Shown here piece after piece: positions 38,249 to 46,128 of a stretch of DNA of 57,754 nt. The stretch is from Rhodospirillaceae bacterium. GTDB taxonomy: Bacteria > Pseudomonadota > Alphaproteobacteria > Rhodospirillales > Rhodospirillaceae. The stretch is taken from positions 1 through 57,754 of the forward strand of contig JAIBCD010000016.1 in NCBI GenBank assembly GCA_019694335.1. Direction: 5' to 3'. The notes under the pieces are model-generated. The model searched no databases. It was not told the DNA's origin and saw nothing but the letters and a program-made list of their open reading frames with translations. Both the position numbers and the translations under genes were made by a program. The stretch's first letter is position 1; each line of letters starts with the position of its first letter.

Positions 38249-38266
38249 CATGTGTATATACACATG
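38249..38266. promoter_or_regulatory. MarR-type operator palindrome O1
   Basis: CATGTGTATATACACATG is a perfect 18-base palindrome that overlaps the predicted GTG start of marR. It shares ATGTGTA..TACACAT with the second palindrome at 38743-38758. Binding here would block marR expression. Confidence 0.75.
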
Positions 38267-38743
38267 CCAATGGCCCGCCCACCCGCCGACGGAGATGCCG
38301 GTATCGTCATCAGCCCCGCAGCCGTGGCGGAGGTGTGCTTTTGCCATAACCTGCGGCGGACGACCCGCACGATCAGCCGGATCTACGACCAGGCGTTCCA
38401 GCCTCTCGGGCTAAAAGCCAGCCAATTCAATGTTTTGATTGCCGTCGCCAGCACCGCGCCCACGACCCAGCCGGCGGTCGCGCGAGCCCTCGCCATGGAC
38501 CGCACCACCCTGCTCCGTAACCTGGGCCCCCTGAAGACCGCGGGCCTGCTCGTAATCATCCCGGGCGGCAGCCGCCTCCCGGACGAAATCGCGCTCACCA
38601 TGACTGGCCAAAACCTCCTGGCCGCCGCCATCAAGGCCTGGCAAGGGGCCCAGAAGCAGGTCGCCCAACAGCTGGGCGGCAGCCACGCCGCTCAATTGCT
38701 TCAAGGACTTGCCCGCCTTGCGGAAGGCCCGGCTGAAGCCTGA
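38252..38743 (+). CDS. MarR-family transcriptional regulator
   Basis: The 163-residue winged-helix protein has the helix-turn-helix QPAVARALAMDRTTLLRNLGPLKTAGLL (around residues 74-101), followed by the wing PGGSRLPDEIALT, as in MarR proteins. It also has a long N-terminal helix FCHNLRRTTRTISRIYDQAFQPLGL for dimerisation. The GTG at 38252 has GGAGGG at six bases; ATG codons at 38264 or 38270 are alternatives. Two matching palindromes lie at its start and end, predicting autorepression and control of the downstream gene. The ligand is unknown; two cysteines or more could sense redox only if confirmed. Confidence 0.85.
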   Translation: MYIHMPMARPPADGDAGIVISPAAVAEVCFCHNLRRTTRTISRIYDQAFQPLGLKASQFNVLIAVASTAPTTQPAVARALAMDRTTLLRNLGPLKTAGLLVIIPGGSRLPDEIALTMTGQNLLAAAIKAWQGAQKQVAQQLGGSHAAQLLQGLARLAEGPAEA

Positions 38744-38758
38744 TGTGTAATTACACAT
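38743..38758. promoter_or_regulatory. MarR-type operator palindrome O2
   Basis: ATGTGTAATTACACAT is a perfect 16-base palindrome. It begins at the last base of the marR stop codon and lies 124 bases upstream of the cNMP-binding protein start. It matches O1 at 14 of 16 positions. Confidence 0.7.
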
Positions 38759-38881
38759 TCAATTTCAGCCACGGCAAACCCTTCCCACTTAACTTTTATT
38801 AAACCGCTCCCCGCCACAGTGGCAGGACCACACGAACCGGCCGCGAGCATCGTGTCCCCGGTCACGGTAGGGAGCGCGTGT

Positions 38882-40861
38882 TTGAGAACTGTCAGCAAAG
38901 CCTTCAAGGACGGCGATTTCATCTACCGTCAAGGCGAAGACAGCCGCTGGGCCTTCGAGGTTCTGGAGGGCTCCGTCGAACTGGTGAAAGACGGCGCGGA
39001 AGGCGCCTCGGTTATCGCACGCCTGCGCGCGGGCGAGATTTTTGGCGAGATGGGCGTGCTCGACAACGCCCCGCGTTCGACCAGCGCCCGCGCCCGCGGC
39101 CAGGTCATCGTGAAAGCGATTCCCCGCGACGAATTCCTGCGCCAGATGGAAGCCGACCCGGACACGGCCTTGAAGGTCATGACCCGGCTGGCCAAGCGCA
39201 TGCGCGGCCCGGACGACGATGGCCAACGCGCGGCCGCCTACAAGGCCGCCGCCGCCAACCTGCCGGTGCCGGTGCCCCAGGAATCCCCGGTGCTCACCCC
39301 GGTGCCGGTGCGCATCGGCCGCCCCTTGCCGGTCAACCTGATCGGCGAGCGCAAACCGAATTTCATCGAGAAGATTTTCGATGCCGTGGTCAAGGATCCG
39401 CGCAAGCCGGTGAAGAAGGCGAAGCATCCGCCGCCCGCCGACATCCTGATCATGGTCGCCAAGTTCCGCGACGACTTCGAGGACAACCAGCACAAGATGG
39501 TGCTCCAGGCCCTCGACGGCATCTCCGGCGTGCGCGCGATGTCGGTCGATCGCGACCTTTCGCGCTTCGTGCCCGGCCTCGCCGATCCGTCGGCCGCCGT
39601 CAACGACGACGTCACCCGCCGCGCCGCGCGCGAAGCCCGCGCCTGGATGGGCACCGCCAACGCGGATCTTCTGCTGTGGGGCAATATCGACCCCACCGGC
39701 CGCAACATTGAACTGCGCTTCATCGCCACCGCGTCGAGCCCCGGCGAACGCCCAGGCCGGTTCACGCCGCTCAATGTGCTGACGGTGCCGGTGGACTTCT
39801 ACGCCGACTGGATTCCATTGATCCGCGCGGTGGTGCTGGCCGCCACCGACCCGCGCACCTTCACGCAAGGACGCATCTTGCGTTCGGCCCTGCCCGCGCT
39901 GGCCGCCAACGCCCGCCCGCTCGGCATGGAGCCCTCGACCGCGCTCGAGCCCGCCGAACGCGCGACCATCCTGTTCTCCTACGGCAACGTCTGCGCCGTG
40001 TGCGCTCAATTGGAAGGTGACCGTAGCTGGTATCACGCCGCGGCCGAAGCCTGGCAGGCGGCGATCGAACTCACCAACGCCGACAACGCACCGATACTGG
40101 GCCAGCTCTATCAGCAGCTCGGCCTCGCCCTGCAGGTCATCGCCGAACGCCAGAACGACACGGTGTGGCTGGAACAGGCCGCCGATGCCTACCGCCGCGC
40201 GCTGATTCACATCTCGCGCCGCCGTCAACCCGGCGACTTCGGCCTGGTGAAATACCGCCTGGGCTGCGTGCTTTATAAATTCGACATGGCCGTGGGCGAC
40301 GACAACGCGCTGCGCGAAGCCATTCACGCGTGCCAGGCCGCGCGCCAGGTCTTCAACAAATACTCTCACCCGATCCGCTGGTCGGAGATCTCCAACACGC
40401 TCGCGCAGATCCTGCAGGTCTACGGCGACAACGCCCGCAGCGTGCCGATCCTGGAATACGCGGTGAAATCCTGCATGTCCGCATTGCAGGTGCGCACGCC
40501 CGACACCGCGCCCTTACAGTGGGCCGCGATCCAGAACACCCTGGGCTCGGCCTTGTTCCTGCTCGCCAAGCACACCGGCGAATGGGAATACATGCGCCAG
40601 TCCTCGGACGCCTTCCGCATGGCGTTGCTGATTTACAAGGAACACGGCGCCGGCCGCCTGGCCGTGATCACCGAACGCAACCTGATGCGCGCCGACCGCC
40701 AAGTGCAGGGCGCCAGCGACAAACACCTGTCCGACCCGGTGTGGGCGCAGAATTTCAACATTCCCGAGGACGACAGCTACGACTGGCAGGCCTTCCTGGA
40801 AGGCAAGTCGGGCACCGCCAACGACCCGAACCTCGGCAAGAACGTCAGCGAAGTCGCCTGA
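38882..40861 (+). CDS. Cyclic-nucleotide-binding domain / TPR protein
   Basis: A 659-residue cytoplasmic protein. Residues 1-110 form a cNMP-binding domain: FKDGDFIYRQGE, then the phosphate-binding cassette FGEMGVLDNAPRSTSARA at 54-71 with Glu56 and Arg65. A middle region (about 170-330) of alpha/beta character (ILIMVAKFRDDFEDN, NADLLLWGNID) is unassigned. From about 360 to 620 come tandem TPR-like helices (WYHAAAEAWQAAIEL, LEQAADAYRRALIHI, YMRQSSDAFRMALLIY). There is no output enzyme or DNA-binding domain, so a cNMP-gated scaffold is my inference. The TTG at 38882 has GGGAG at seven bases; a GTG at 38819 is possible. A MarR operator lies upstream. Confidence 0.8.
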   Translation: MRTVSKAFKDGDFIYRQGEDSRWAFEVLEGSVELVKDGAEGASVIARLRAGEIFGEMGVLDNAPRSTSARARGQVIVKAIPRDEFLRQMEADPDTALKVMTRLAKRMRGPDDDGQRAAAYKAAAANLPVPVPQESPVLTPVPVRIGRPLPVNLIGERKPNFIEKIFDAVVKDPRKPVKKAKHPPPADILIMVAKFRDDFEDNQHKMVLQALDGISGVRAMSVDRDLSRFVPGLADPSAAVNDDVTRRAAREARAWMGTANADLLLWGNIDPTGRNIELRFIATASSPGERPGRFTPLNVLTVPVDFYADWIPLIRAVVLAATDPRTFTQGRILRSALPALAANARPLGMEPSTALEPAERATILFSYGNVCAVCAQLEGDRSWYHAAAEAWQAAIELTNADNAPILGQLYQQLGLALQVIAERQNDTVWLEQAADAYRRALIHISRRRQPGDFGLVKYRLGCVLYKFDMAVGDDNALREAIHACQAARQVFNKYSHPIRWSEISNTLAQILQVYGDNARSVPILEYAVKSCMSALQVRTPDTAPLQWAAIQNTLGSALFLLAKHTGEWEYMRQSSDAFRMALLIYKEHGAGRLAVITERNLMRADRQVQGASDKHLSDPVWAQNFNIPEDDSYDWQAFLEGKSGTANDPNLGKNVSEVA

Positions 40862-40914
40862 TTTCTTAGGTTCGCGATTGCGGGGAGCCGCGCTCTCACG
40901 CCAGACTCGCGCTC

Positions 40915-42390
40915 ATGGCCGATCCCTTGCTCCTCGCCATAGATCAAGGAACCACCTCCACCCGCGCGCTGGTGTTCGATGGCGCGGGCAAACCCATGGC
41001 GCTCGCACAAGAGCCCTTGCGCCAGATCTATCCCGCCAACGGCTGGGTGGAACACGATCCCGAAGAGATCTGGGCCGCGACCTTGGCGGTGTGCGGGCGC
41101 GCGGTCGGAGAAGTCGGCGGTGCTGCGCGTATCAAGGCCATCGGCATCACCAACCAGCGCGAGACGTCGGTGATCTGGGACCGCAGGACCGGCATGCCGG
41201 TGATGAACGCCATCGTCTGGCAGGACCGCCGGGGTGCGGCGCGCTGCGCCGAACTCAAAGCCGCCGGGCATGAAGCGGCGATCCAGGGCAAGACCGGCCT
41301 GCTGGTCGATTCCTATTTCTCCGCCACCAAGGTGGAGTGGGTGCTGCGCAACGTCCCCGGCGTGCGGGAACGTGCCCGGCGCGGCGAACTCGCCTTCGGC
41401 ACGATCGACTCTTTCCTGCTGTGGCGCCTGACCGGCGGCGCCGTGCATGCCACCGATGCCACCAACGCCGCGCGCACCATGCTGTTCGATATCCGCCGCG
41501 GCGTCTGGGACGACGACCTGCTGGCGCTGTTCGATATCCCGCGCGCAGCATTGCCCGAGGTGCGCGATACCGCCGGCGTGTTCGGCACGTCCACGCTGCT
41601 CGGCCGTCCGATTCCCATCGCCGCGCTGGTGGGCGACCAGCAGGGTGCCTTGGTGGGCCAGGCCTGTTTCGACGCCGGCATGACCAAGAGCACCTACGGC
41701 ACCGGCTGTTTCGTGCTGGTCAACACCGGACCCAAAGCGCTGGTGTCGCGCCACCGGCTGCTCACCACGGTTGCCTATCGCATCAAGGGCGAGACCGCTT
41801 ACGCCCTCGAGGGCAGCATCTTCAACGCCGGCACGGTGGTGCAGTGGCTGCGCGACGAAGCGCATATGATCGCCACCGCCGCTGAGTCGGAGAAGATCGC
41901 CGCGTCACTCGAGGACACCGGCGGCGTCTATTTCGTGCCGGCGTTCACCGGCCTCGGCGCTCCCCACTGGAACCCCGATGCCCGTGGCGCGATCCTGGGC
42001 CTGACCCGCGACTCGGGCGCCGCGCGGATCGTGCGTGCCGGCCTGGAGTCGGTGGCCTACCAGACCGCGGACTTGATGTCGGCGCTCCGCCAGGACGGGA
42101 TAGCCGAGCCTGCCGCCCTCAGGGTCGATGGCGGCATGGCGGCCAATAACTGGTTCCTGCAGTTCCTGGCCGACATGACCGACGTGCCGGTCGAACGCCC
42201 GGCCTGCGCCGAGACCACGGTCGCGGGCGCCGCCTTCCTGGCCGGGCTGGGAAGCGGGGTGTTCGGTTCCCTGAACGATATCAAAGCCGCATGGAGTCTG
42301 GATTTTGGCGCGAGTCCAAAAATTGCGCGCGCAGCACGCGGGGCGCTTCTGGAGGGATGGCGCAAGGCCGTTGCGTGCGTCGCCGGGTAG
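40915..42390 (+). CDS. glpK: Glycerol kinase
   Basis: The 491-residue FGGY kinase phosphorylates glycerol to sn-glycerol-3-phosphate. Signature features are LLAIDQGTTSTRALVFD (phosphate loop), ITNQRETSVIWDRRTG, IVWQDRR, the catalytic Asp in PALVGDQQGALVGQACF-like LVGDQQGALVGQ, TKSTYGTGCF, and GLGAPHWNPDARGAILGLTR. No glpF or glpD is next to it. It begins 53 bases after the cNMP-binding gene. The ATG lacks a strong ribosome-binding site. Confidence 0.96.
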   Translation: MADPLLLAIDQGTTSTRALVFDGAGKPMALAQEPLRQIYPANGWVEHDPEEIWAATLAVCGRAVGEVGGAARIKAIGITNQRETSVIWDRRTGMPVMNAIVWQDRRGAARCAELKAAGHEAAIQGKTGLLVDSYFSATKVEWVLRNVPGVRERARRGELAFGTIDSFLLWRLTGGAVHATDATNAARTMLFDIRRGVWDDDLLALFDIPRAALPEVRDTAGVFGTSTLLGRPIPIAALVGDQQGALVGQACFDAGMTKSTYGTGCFVLVNTGPKALVSRHRLLTTVAYRIKGETAYALEGSIFNAGTVVQWLRDEAHMIATAAESEKIAASLEDTGGVYFVPAFTGLGAPHWNPDARGAILGLTRDSGAARIVRAGLESVAYQTADLMSALRQDGIAEPAALRVDGGMAANNWFLQFLADMTDVPVERPACAETTVAGAAFLAGLGSGVFGSLNDIKAAWSLDFGASPKIARAARGALLEGWRKAVACVAG

Positions 42391-42425
42391 CCGTCGTCCC
42401 CCCACGCAACGCGTCAGATGTGCAG

Positions 42426-42510
42426 TGCAATAAAGCCCATGGAATGGGGCGATCCCAGCTGTGCCTTCCGTGGCGGCCCTTTATTGCAAAATGAAACTTA
42501 GTGTAAGTTT
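42426..42510 (+). promoter_or_regulatory. Inverted repeats in the cold-shock gene leader
   Basis: TGCAATAAAG at 42426-42435 and its exact complement CTTTATTGCA at 42479-42488 can close a 43-base loop. A further palindrome, AAACTTA-GTG-TAAGTTT, lies at 42494-42510, about 30 bases before the start codon. They may be a leader structure or operators of the cold-shock gene. No clear -35/-10 pair is seen. Confidence 0.5.
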
Positions 42511-42539
42511 GCTGCACTAGGGGTGGGGGATTTTCAGGC

Positions 42540-43061
42540 ATGTTGCAAACGTCTTCACAGGCGGAGCCTGCCAAGTCGGGCATTACCGCCAAGGTAAAAT
42601 GGTTCAATCCAGCTAAAGGTTTTGGGTTCGTTGCGCCGAATGACGGAACGTCGGACGCGTTCCTTCATGTTTCCGTCGTGCAGCGCGCGGGCCTGCGCAC
42701 CTTGCGTCAAGGTGCGACGATCATCTGCGATCTCACGCATGGGCCGCGTGGACCGCAGGTGTCGATCATCGATCGCGTCGATGACTCGACGGTCGCCGAC
42801 GACATGCCGCCGGCCGACGGCGACGAAACCGTGCTCGAGGGCGAGATCAAGTTCTTTGCCGTCGACAAGGGATACGGCTTCGGCATGCCGGTGAACGGCG
42901 GGGCCGATGTGTTCATCGGCATCGGCGCTTTGCAGCGTTCCAATCTCGATCGCTTGGAATCGGGCCAGCAGGTGCGCATGTATGTGCGCCCCGGCAAGAA
43001 GGGCCCGATGGCCGTGCGTATCGAAGTGTTGAGCCAGCCGAGCTACAACGGCCACATCTAA
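42540..43061 (+). CDS. Double cold-shock-domain protein
   Basis: The 173-residue protein has two cold-shock domains. The first (about residues 14-68) has intact RNP motifs KWFNPAKGFGFV and DAFLHVSVV. The second (about 98-165) has the weaker KFFAVDKGYGFGMP and DVFIGIGAL. Such two-domain Csp proteins occur in Alphaproteobacteria, for example Caulobacter CspC/CspD, where some act in stationary phase. It binds RNA or single-stranded DNA. It is monocistronic, with palindromes upstream and 20-base tandem repeats directly after the stop. Confidence 0.92.
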   Translation: MLQTSSQAEPAKSGITAKVKWFNPAKGFGFVAPNDGTSDAFLHVSVVQRAGLRTLRQGATIICDLTHGPRGPQVSIIDRVDDSTVADDMPPADGDETVLEGEIKFFAVDKGYGFGMPVNGGADVFIGIGALQRSNLDRLESGQQVRMYVRPGKKGPMAVRIEVLSQPSYNGHI

Positions 43062-43140
43062 GGGCAGCGCGCGTAACATCGACGCGGCGCCCATTGAATC
43101 GACGCGGCGCGCGTTGAATCGACGCGGCGCGCGTTACATC
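43061..43140 (+). repeat. 20-bp tandem repeats behind the cold-shock gene
   Basis: Four units with an exact 20-base period start at 43061, 43081, 43101 and 43121. Units 2-4 read GACGCGGCGC followed by CCATTGAATC, GCGTTGAATC and GCGTTACATC; unit 1 is more diverged. The array starts at the last base of the csp stop codon. Confidence 0.88.
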
Positions 43141-43211
43141 GCGTTACCGCAACACATGCGCCCTCGCGCGTGTGTGAATTTGCACGCGTGACGGGTGACA
43201 GTATTTTTAAG

Positions 43212-43465
43212 TGCTAGCCCCAGTCGCGACACAATCTCACGCGATCTTTGGTCATGCCGTTCGGGAGTCCCCCCTCCACGGACGGTCGATCGGGCAAGTC
43301 CCGTCGACGCGAGATCCCCCACTTGAACCATAAGGCGGGGATCACCGGTGGACCGTCCCGGCCGCATCCCTTCCCCCTCATCCCCAGCGGCTTGGCGGTC
43401 CACCGCCCCTTTCCCCGGCCCCTCCCATAGCGGAGGCTCCGACGTTCGGGGCGCACTTTTTATTC
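43212..43465 (+). ncRNA. Candidate structured RNA with C-rich loops
   Basis: No credible gene lies in 43062-43658. This part can fold in two exclusive ways: 43281-43288 with 43352-43359 (8 bp), or 43347-43358 with 43395-43406 (12 bp with one wobble). Inside the first fold are hairpins CGGG-CAAGT-CCCG and GATCCCC...GGGGATC. Three C-rich anti-Shine-Dalgarno-like stretches occur (near 43271, 43374 and 43420); the last pairs as CCTCC-CATAGC-GGAGG. It ends with CGCCCC...GGGGCG and CACTTTTT, a possible terminator. A weak promoter (TTGCAC at 43180, TATTTT at 43202) precedes it. It does not match 4.5S, RNase P or tmRNA. Confidence 0.4.
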
Positions 43466-43658
43466 CTTATAAGGTGCTGTTTTCTTGCGGAAGTTGGACA
43501 AAATAGCAGTCCGGACAAGGACTTCGCGGCATCGCCGCGCAACTTTTATACAAGTTTTCCTTCAAAGGCCCACTAAATCAGCCTAACTTATAGCTATGGA
43601 TAGATGTCCTGGGGCCATCCGCCTTCGGGCCGCTCCCGCGAAGAATGTTACAGGCAGA
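43466..43658 (+). other. Leader region of irr
   Basis: AT-richer than the surroundings. It holds the palindrome CCTTATAAGG near 43466, a CGCGGC-ATC-GCCGCG hairpin near 43526, and the inverted pair AACTT/AAGTT at 43541-43556 around TTATAC. These are promoter-like but I cannot fix a start site or an iron box for irr itself. Confidence 0.3.
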
Positions 43659-44099
43659 ATGCTGCACACACCGGGCATCATGCGCGCAAAAAAAGCTCCC
43701 ACCGCCGACCTCACCGTCCTCGAACGCCTCCGCACCGCGGGTCTGCGTCCGACCCGGCAGCGCCTGGCGCTGGCGAAACTGCTGTTCGCGCAGGGCCACC
43801 GGCATGTAACCGCCGAAGGCCTGTTTAACGAAGCCAAGGAACACCGCGTCGATGTTTCCCTGGCGACGGTTTACAACGCGCTCCATGACTTCACCGAGAA
43901 GGCGTTGCTGCGCGAGATTTCGATCGATTCCAGCCGGTCGTATTTCGACACCAATGTCGGCGACCACTATCACTTCTACTTCGAACAATCCGGCCGTCTG
44001 CAGGACATCCCCGCCGAACGCATCGCGCTCGCCAACCTGCCCGAACCTCCGGACGGCGTCGTGGCGCGGGTCGATGTGATCATCCGGGTCAAGGACTGA
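43659..44099 (+). CDS. irr: Iron response regulator of the Fur family
   Basis: The 146-residue regulator resembles Irr: GLRPTRQRLALAKLLFAQGHRHVTAEGLF and VSLATVYNALHDFTEKALLREI in the DNA-binding part, YFDTNVGDHYHFYFE (HxH haem/metal motif), then a short dimerisation end. The CxxC zinc sites of Fur are absent and there is no GCPWHD haem motif. Irr senses haem status and represses or activates iron genes in Alphaproteobacteria. The start is uncertain (ATG at 43659, 43680 or 43596). An ICE-like box lies 49 bases after its stop in front of the rubrerythrin gene. Confidence 0.88.
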   Translation: MLHTPGIMRAKKAPTADLTVLERLRTAGLRPTRQRLALAKLLFAQGHRHVTAEGLFNEAKEHRVDVSLATVYNALHDFTEKALLREISIDSSRSYFDTNVGDHYHFYFEQSGRLQDIPAERIALANLPEPPDGVVARVDVIIRVKD

Positions 44100-44148
44100 C
44101 CCCAAAGACCGGCCGGCGCGCGGCGCGAACAGTGACGCGCAACCTTAA

Positions 44149-44165
44149 TTTATAATGATTCTAAA
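44149..44165. promoter_or_regulatory. ICE-like Irr box
   Basis: TTTATAATGATTCTAAA matches the Irr iron-control element TTTAGAA-N3-TTCTAAA at all but one position. It ends four bases before the -35 hexamer of the rubrerythrin promoter. Confidence 0.8.
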
Positions 44166-44169
44166 CTGC

Positions 44170-44198
44170 TTGACTTGCGGGCACGCCCTCCGTACAAC
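44170..44198 (+). promoter_or_regulatory. Promoter of the rubrerythrin operon
   Basis: TTGACT at 44170-44175 and TACAAC at 44193-44198 with a 17-base spacer predict a start near 44205, about 62 bases before the rubrerythrin ATG. The Irr box directly upstream suggests control by contact with RNA polymerase rather than by covering the -10. Confidence 0.65.
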
Positions 44199-44266
44199 TG
44201 GCGCGCTGAACGAGCCCTGTCTGACGGGCCGTTTTGAATTGGCTTTATCAAGATGAGGAGCGACCC

Positions 44267-44686
44267 ATGGCCCAACTCCGCGGCTCCAAGACCGAAGCAA
44301 ACCTGAAGGCGGCTTTCGCCGGCGAAAGCCAGGCTAACCGCCGCTACCTGTATTTCGCGCAAAAGGCCGACGTCGAAGGCCAGAACGAAGTCTCCGCCCT
44401 GTTCCGCTCCACCGCGGAAGGCGAAACCGGCCACGCCTTCGGCCATCTCGAATACCTGGAGCCGGTCGGCGACCCGGCCACCGGTCACCCCATCGGCGAC
44501 ACCAAGCTGAACCTCAAGGCCTCGGTGGCCGGTGAAACCCACGAGTACACCGACATGTACCCGGGCATGGCCAAGGCCGCCCGCGAGGAAGGCTTCGACG
44601 AGATCGCCGACTGGTTCGAAACCCTGGCGAAGGCCGAGAAGTCCCACGCCGGCCGCTTCCAGAAAGCCCTCGATACCCTGGGCTAA
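44267..44686 (+). CDS. Rubrerythrin (rubredoxin-less)
   Basis: The 139-residue four-helix diiron protein has ferritin-like ligand motifs [35 protein letters not shown] and [11 protein letters not shown]. The C-terminal rubredoxin domain (CxxC pairs) of classical rubrerythrin is missing. Rubrerythrins reduce hydrogen peroxide, protecting iron proteins. GAGGAG lies six bases before the ATG at 44267. Behind it an intrinsic terminator partly separates it from the Fe-S protein and DUF3501 genes. Confidence 0.92.
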   Translation: MAQLRGSKTEANLKAAFAGESQANRRYLYFAQKADVEGQNEVSALFRSTAEGETGHAFGHLEYLEPVGDPATGHPIGDTKLNLKASVAGETHEYTDMYPGMAKAAREEGFDEIADWFETLAKAEKSHAGRFQKALDTLG

Positions 44687-44705
44687 GCGTCCGTCATCCG
44701 ATCTG

Positions 44706-44745
44706 AACCGGCCGAATTCCTGTTTGGACTTCGGCCGGTTTTATT
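44706..44745 (+). terminator. Rho-independent terminator after rubrerythrin
   Basis: Eleven-base-pair stem AACCGGCCGAA / TTCGGCCGGTT with a 13-base loop, followed by TTATT. It may attenuate transcription into the Fe-S protein gene. Confidence 0.8.
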
Positions 44746-44791
44746 GAAATTCGGCCGCGCGTCAGGGACGCGCTCCAGCTGAGGAGCACCC

Positions 44792-46126
44792 ATGAGGGAA
44801 GGCAGTCTCGAGGCGCCAACCCGGCACATCATCGATTGGCAGAATCCGGACTTCATCGACGCCGAGAAACTCGACGCCGAGATGCGCCGCCAGTTCGACA
44901 TCTGTCATGGCTGCCGCCGCTGCTTCAACCTGTGCGACTCCTTCCCGCGCCTGTTCGACCTGATCGACGCCGCGGGCGACGCCGAACTGCACGGCGTCAA
45001 GAGCGAGGACTTCAAGCCGGTCGTGGACGCCTGCACGCTGTGCGACATGTGCTTCATGACCAAGTGCCCTTACGTCCCGCCGCACGCCTTCAACATCGAT
45101 TTCCCGCACCTGTTGCTGCGCTACCGCGCGGCCGAACGCGCGAAACACGGCGCGGCCTTCTTCGACGAACAACTCGCCGAGACCGACCGCAACGGCAAGC
45201 TGGTCGGCGCCGTCGCCGGCCTCGCCAACTGGGCCACGCAGCGCGGCAACGGCCTGACCCGGCCGCTGATGGAGACGGTCGCCGGCATCGACAAAAACGC
45301 CGAATTGCCGAAATTCACCGGCAAGACCTTCGTCGCGCGTGCCAAGGAAAATCCGCCGGCGGTGAACAGCGCCGCGCCGGCCTTCGGCAAACGCGACGCG
45401 GTGATCTTCGCCACCTGCTTCGTCAACTACAACAACCCGGCGATAGGTGAAGCCGCGCTCAAGGTGCTCGCCAAGAACGGCGTCAAAGCCGAAGTGGTCT
45501 ACCCCGGCTGCTGTGGCATGCCGCAGTTGGAGCAGGGCGACATCGCGCGCGTCGCGGACAAAGCCCGCAGCACGGCCCAGGCGCTCAAGCCTCATGTCCA
45601 GGCCGGCAAGGATATCGTGGCGCTGGTGCCGTCTTGCGCATTGATGATGAAGTTCGAGTGGCCGTTGATCCTGCCCGACGATCCCGACGTGAAGGCGCTG
45701 GCCCAGGCGACCTTCGATATCACCGAATATGTGGTGGCGATCGCCGACCACGAAGGCATCGCGCCGGGCCTGGAGCCGCTCGCGGGCGGTGTGGCCGTAC
45801 ACCTGCCCTGCCATGCCCGCGCCCAGAACATGGGCGCCATGGGCGCCGACATGCTGCGCCTGATTCCCGATACCGATGTCGCGGTGGTCGAGCGCTGCTC
45901 GGGTCACGGCGGGTCGTGGGGCATCAAGAAAGGCAACTTCGAGGTTGCCACCAAATTCGCCCGCACCACCGTGCGCCGCGCCGCCGACGCGGGGAAAGCC
46001 TATCTCGCGTCCGAGTGCCCACTGGCCGGCAAGCATATCGCGCAGGGTTTCGAGAACATCGAGGGCGCCGGGAAGAAGGAATCCCTCCACCCCATCGAGA
46101 TCCTCGCCAAAGCTTACGGACTATAG
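44792..46126 (+). CDS. Heterodisulfide-reductase-like Fe-S protein (GlpC/CCG type)
   Basis: The 444-residue protein has two 4Fe-4S motifs, CHGCRRCFNLCD and CTLCDMCFMTKCP (residues about 38-90). Two CCG-type domains follow, the first with ATCFVNYNN...YPGCCGMPQ, the second with LPCHARAQNMG...ERCSGHGGSWG. This is the pattern of GlpC, HdrD and LutA-like electron-transfer subunits. GAGGAG precedes the ATG. Next to rubrerythrin and DUF3501 it most likely forms a redox chain that feeds rubrerythrin. This is inference from gene neighbourhood. Confidence 0.9.
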   Translation: MREGSLEAPTRHIIDWQNPDFIDAEKLDAEMRRQFDICHGCRRCFNLCDSFPRLFDLIDAAGDAELHGVKSEDFKPVVDACTLCDMCFMTKCPYVPPHAFNIDFPHLLLRYRAAERAKHGAAFFDEQLAETDRNGKLVGAVAGLANWATQRGNGLTRPLMETVAGIDKNAELPKFTGKTFVARAKENPPAVNSAAPAFGKRDAVIFATCFVNYNNPAIGEAALKVLAKNGVKAEVVYPGCCGMPQLEQGDIARVADKARSTAQALKPHVQAGKDIVALVPSCALMMKFEWPLILPDDPDVKALAQATFDITEYVVAIADHEGIAPGLEPLAGGVAVHLPCHARAQNMGAMGADMLRLIPDTDVAVVERCSGHGGSWGIKKGNFEVATKFARTTVRRAADAGKAYLASECPLAGKHIAQGFENIEGAGKKESLHPIEILAKAYGL

Positions 46127-46128
46127 AA

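Noticed and set aside
43134-43456. Several small frames in the csp-irr gap
   Set aside because: No ribosome-binding sites, no domain, unnatural composition; the stretch is better explained as structured RNA.
43212-43465. 6S, 4.5S, RNase P or tmRNA in the csp-irr gap
   Set aside because: The conserved motifs of these RNAs (for example GGAAG..AGCAGCC of 4.5S or GAGGAAAGTCC of RNase P) are absent on both strands.
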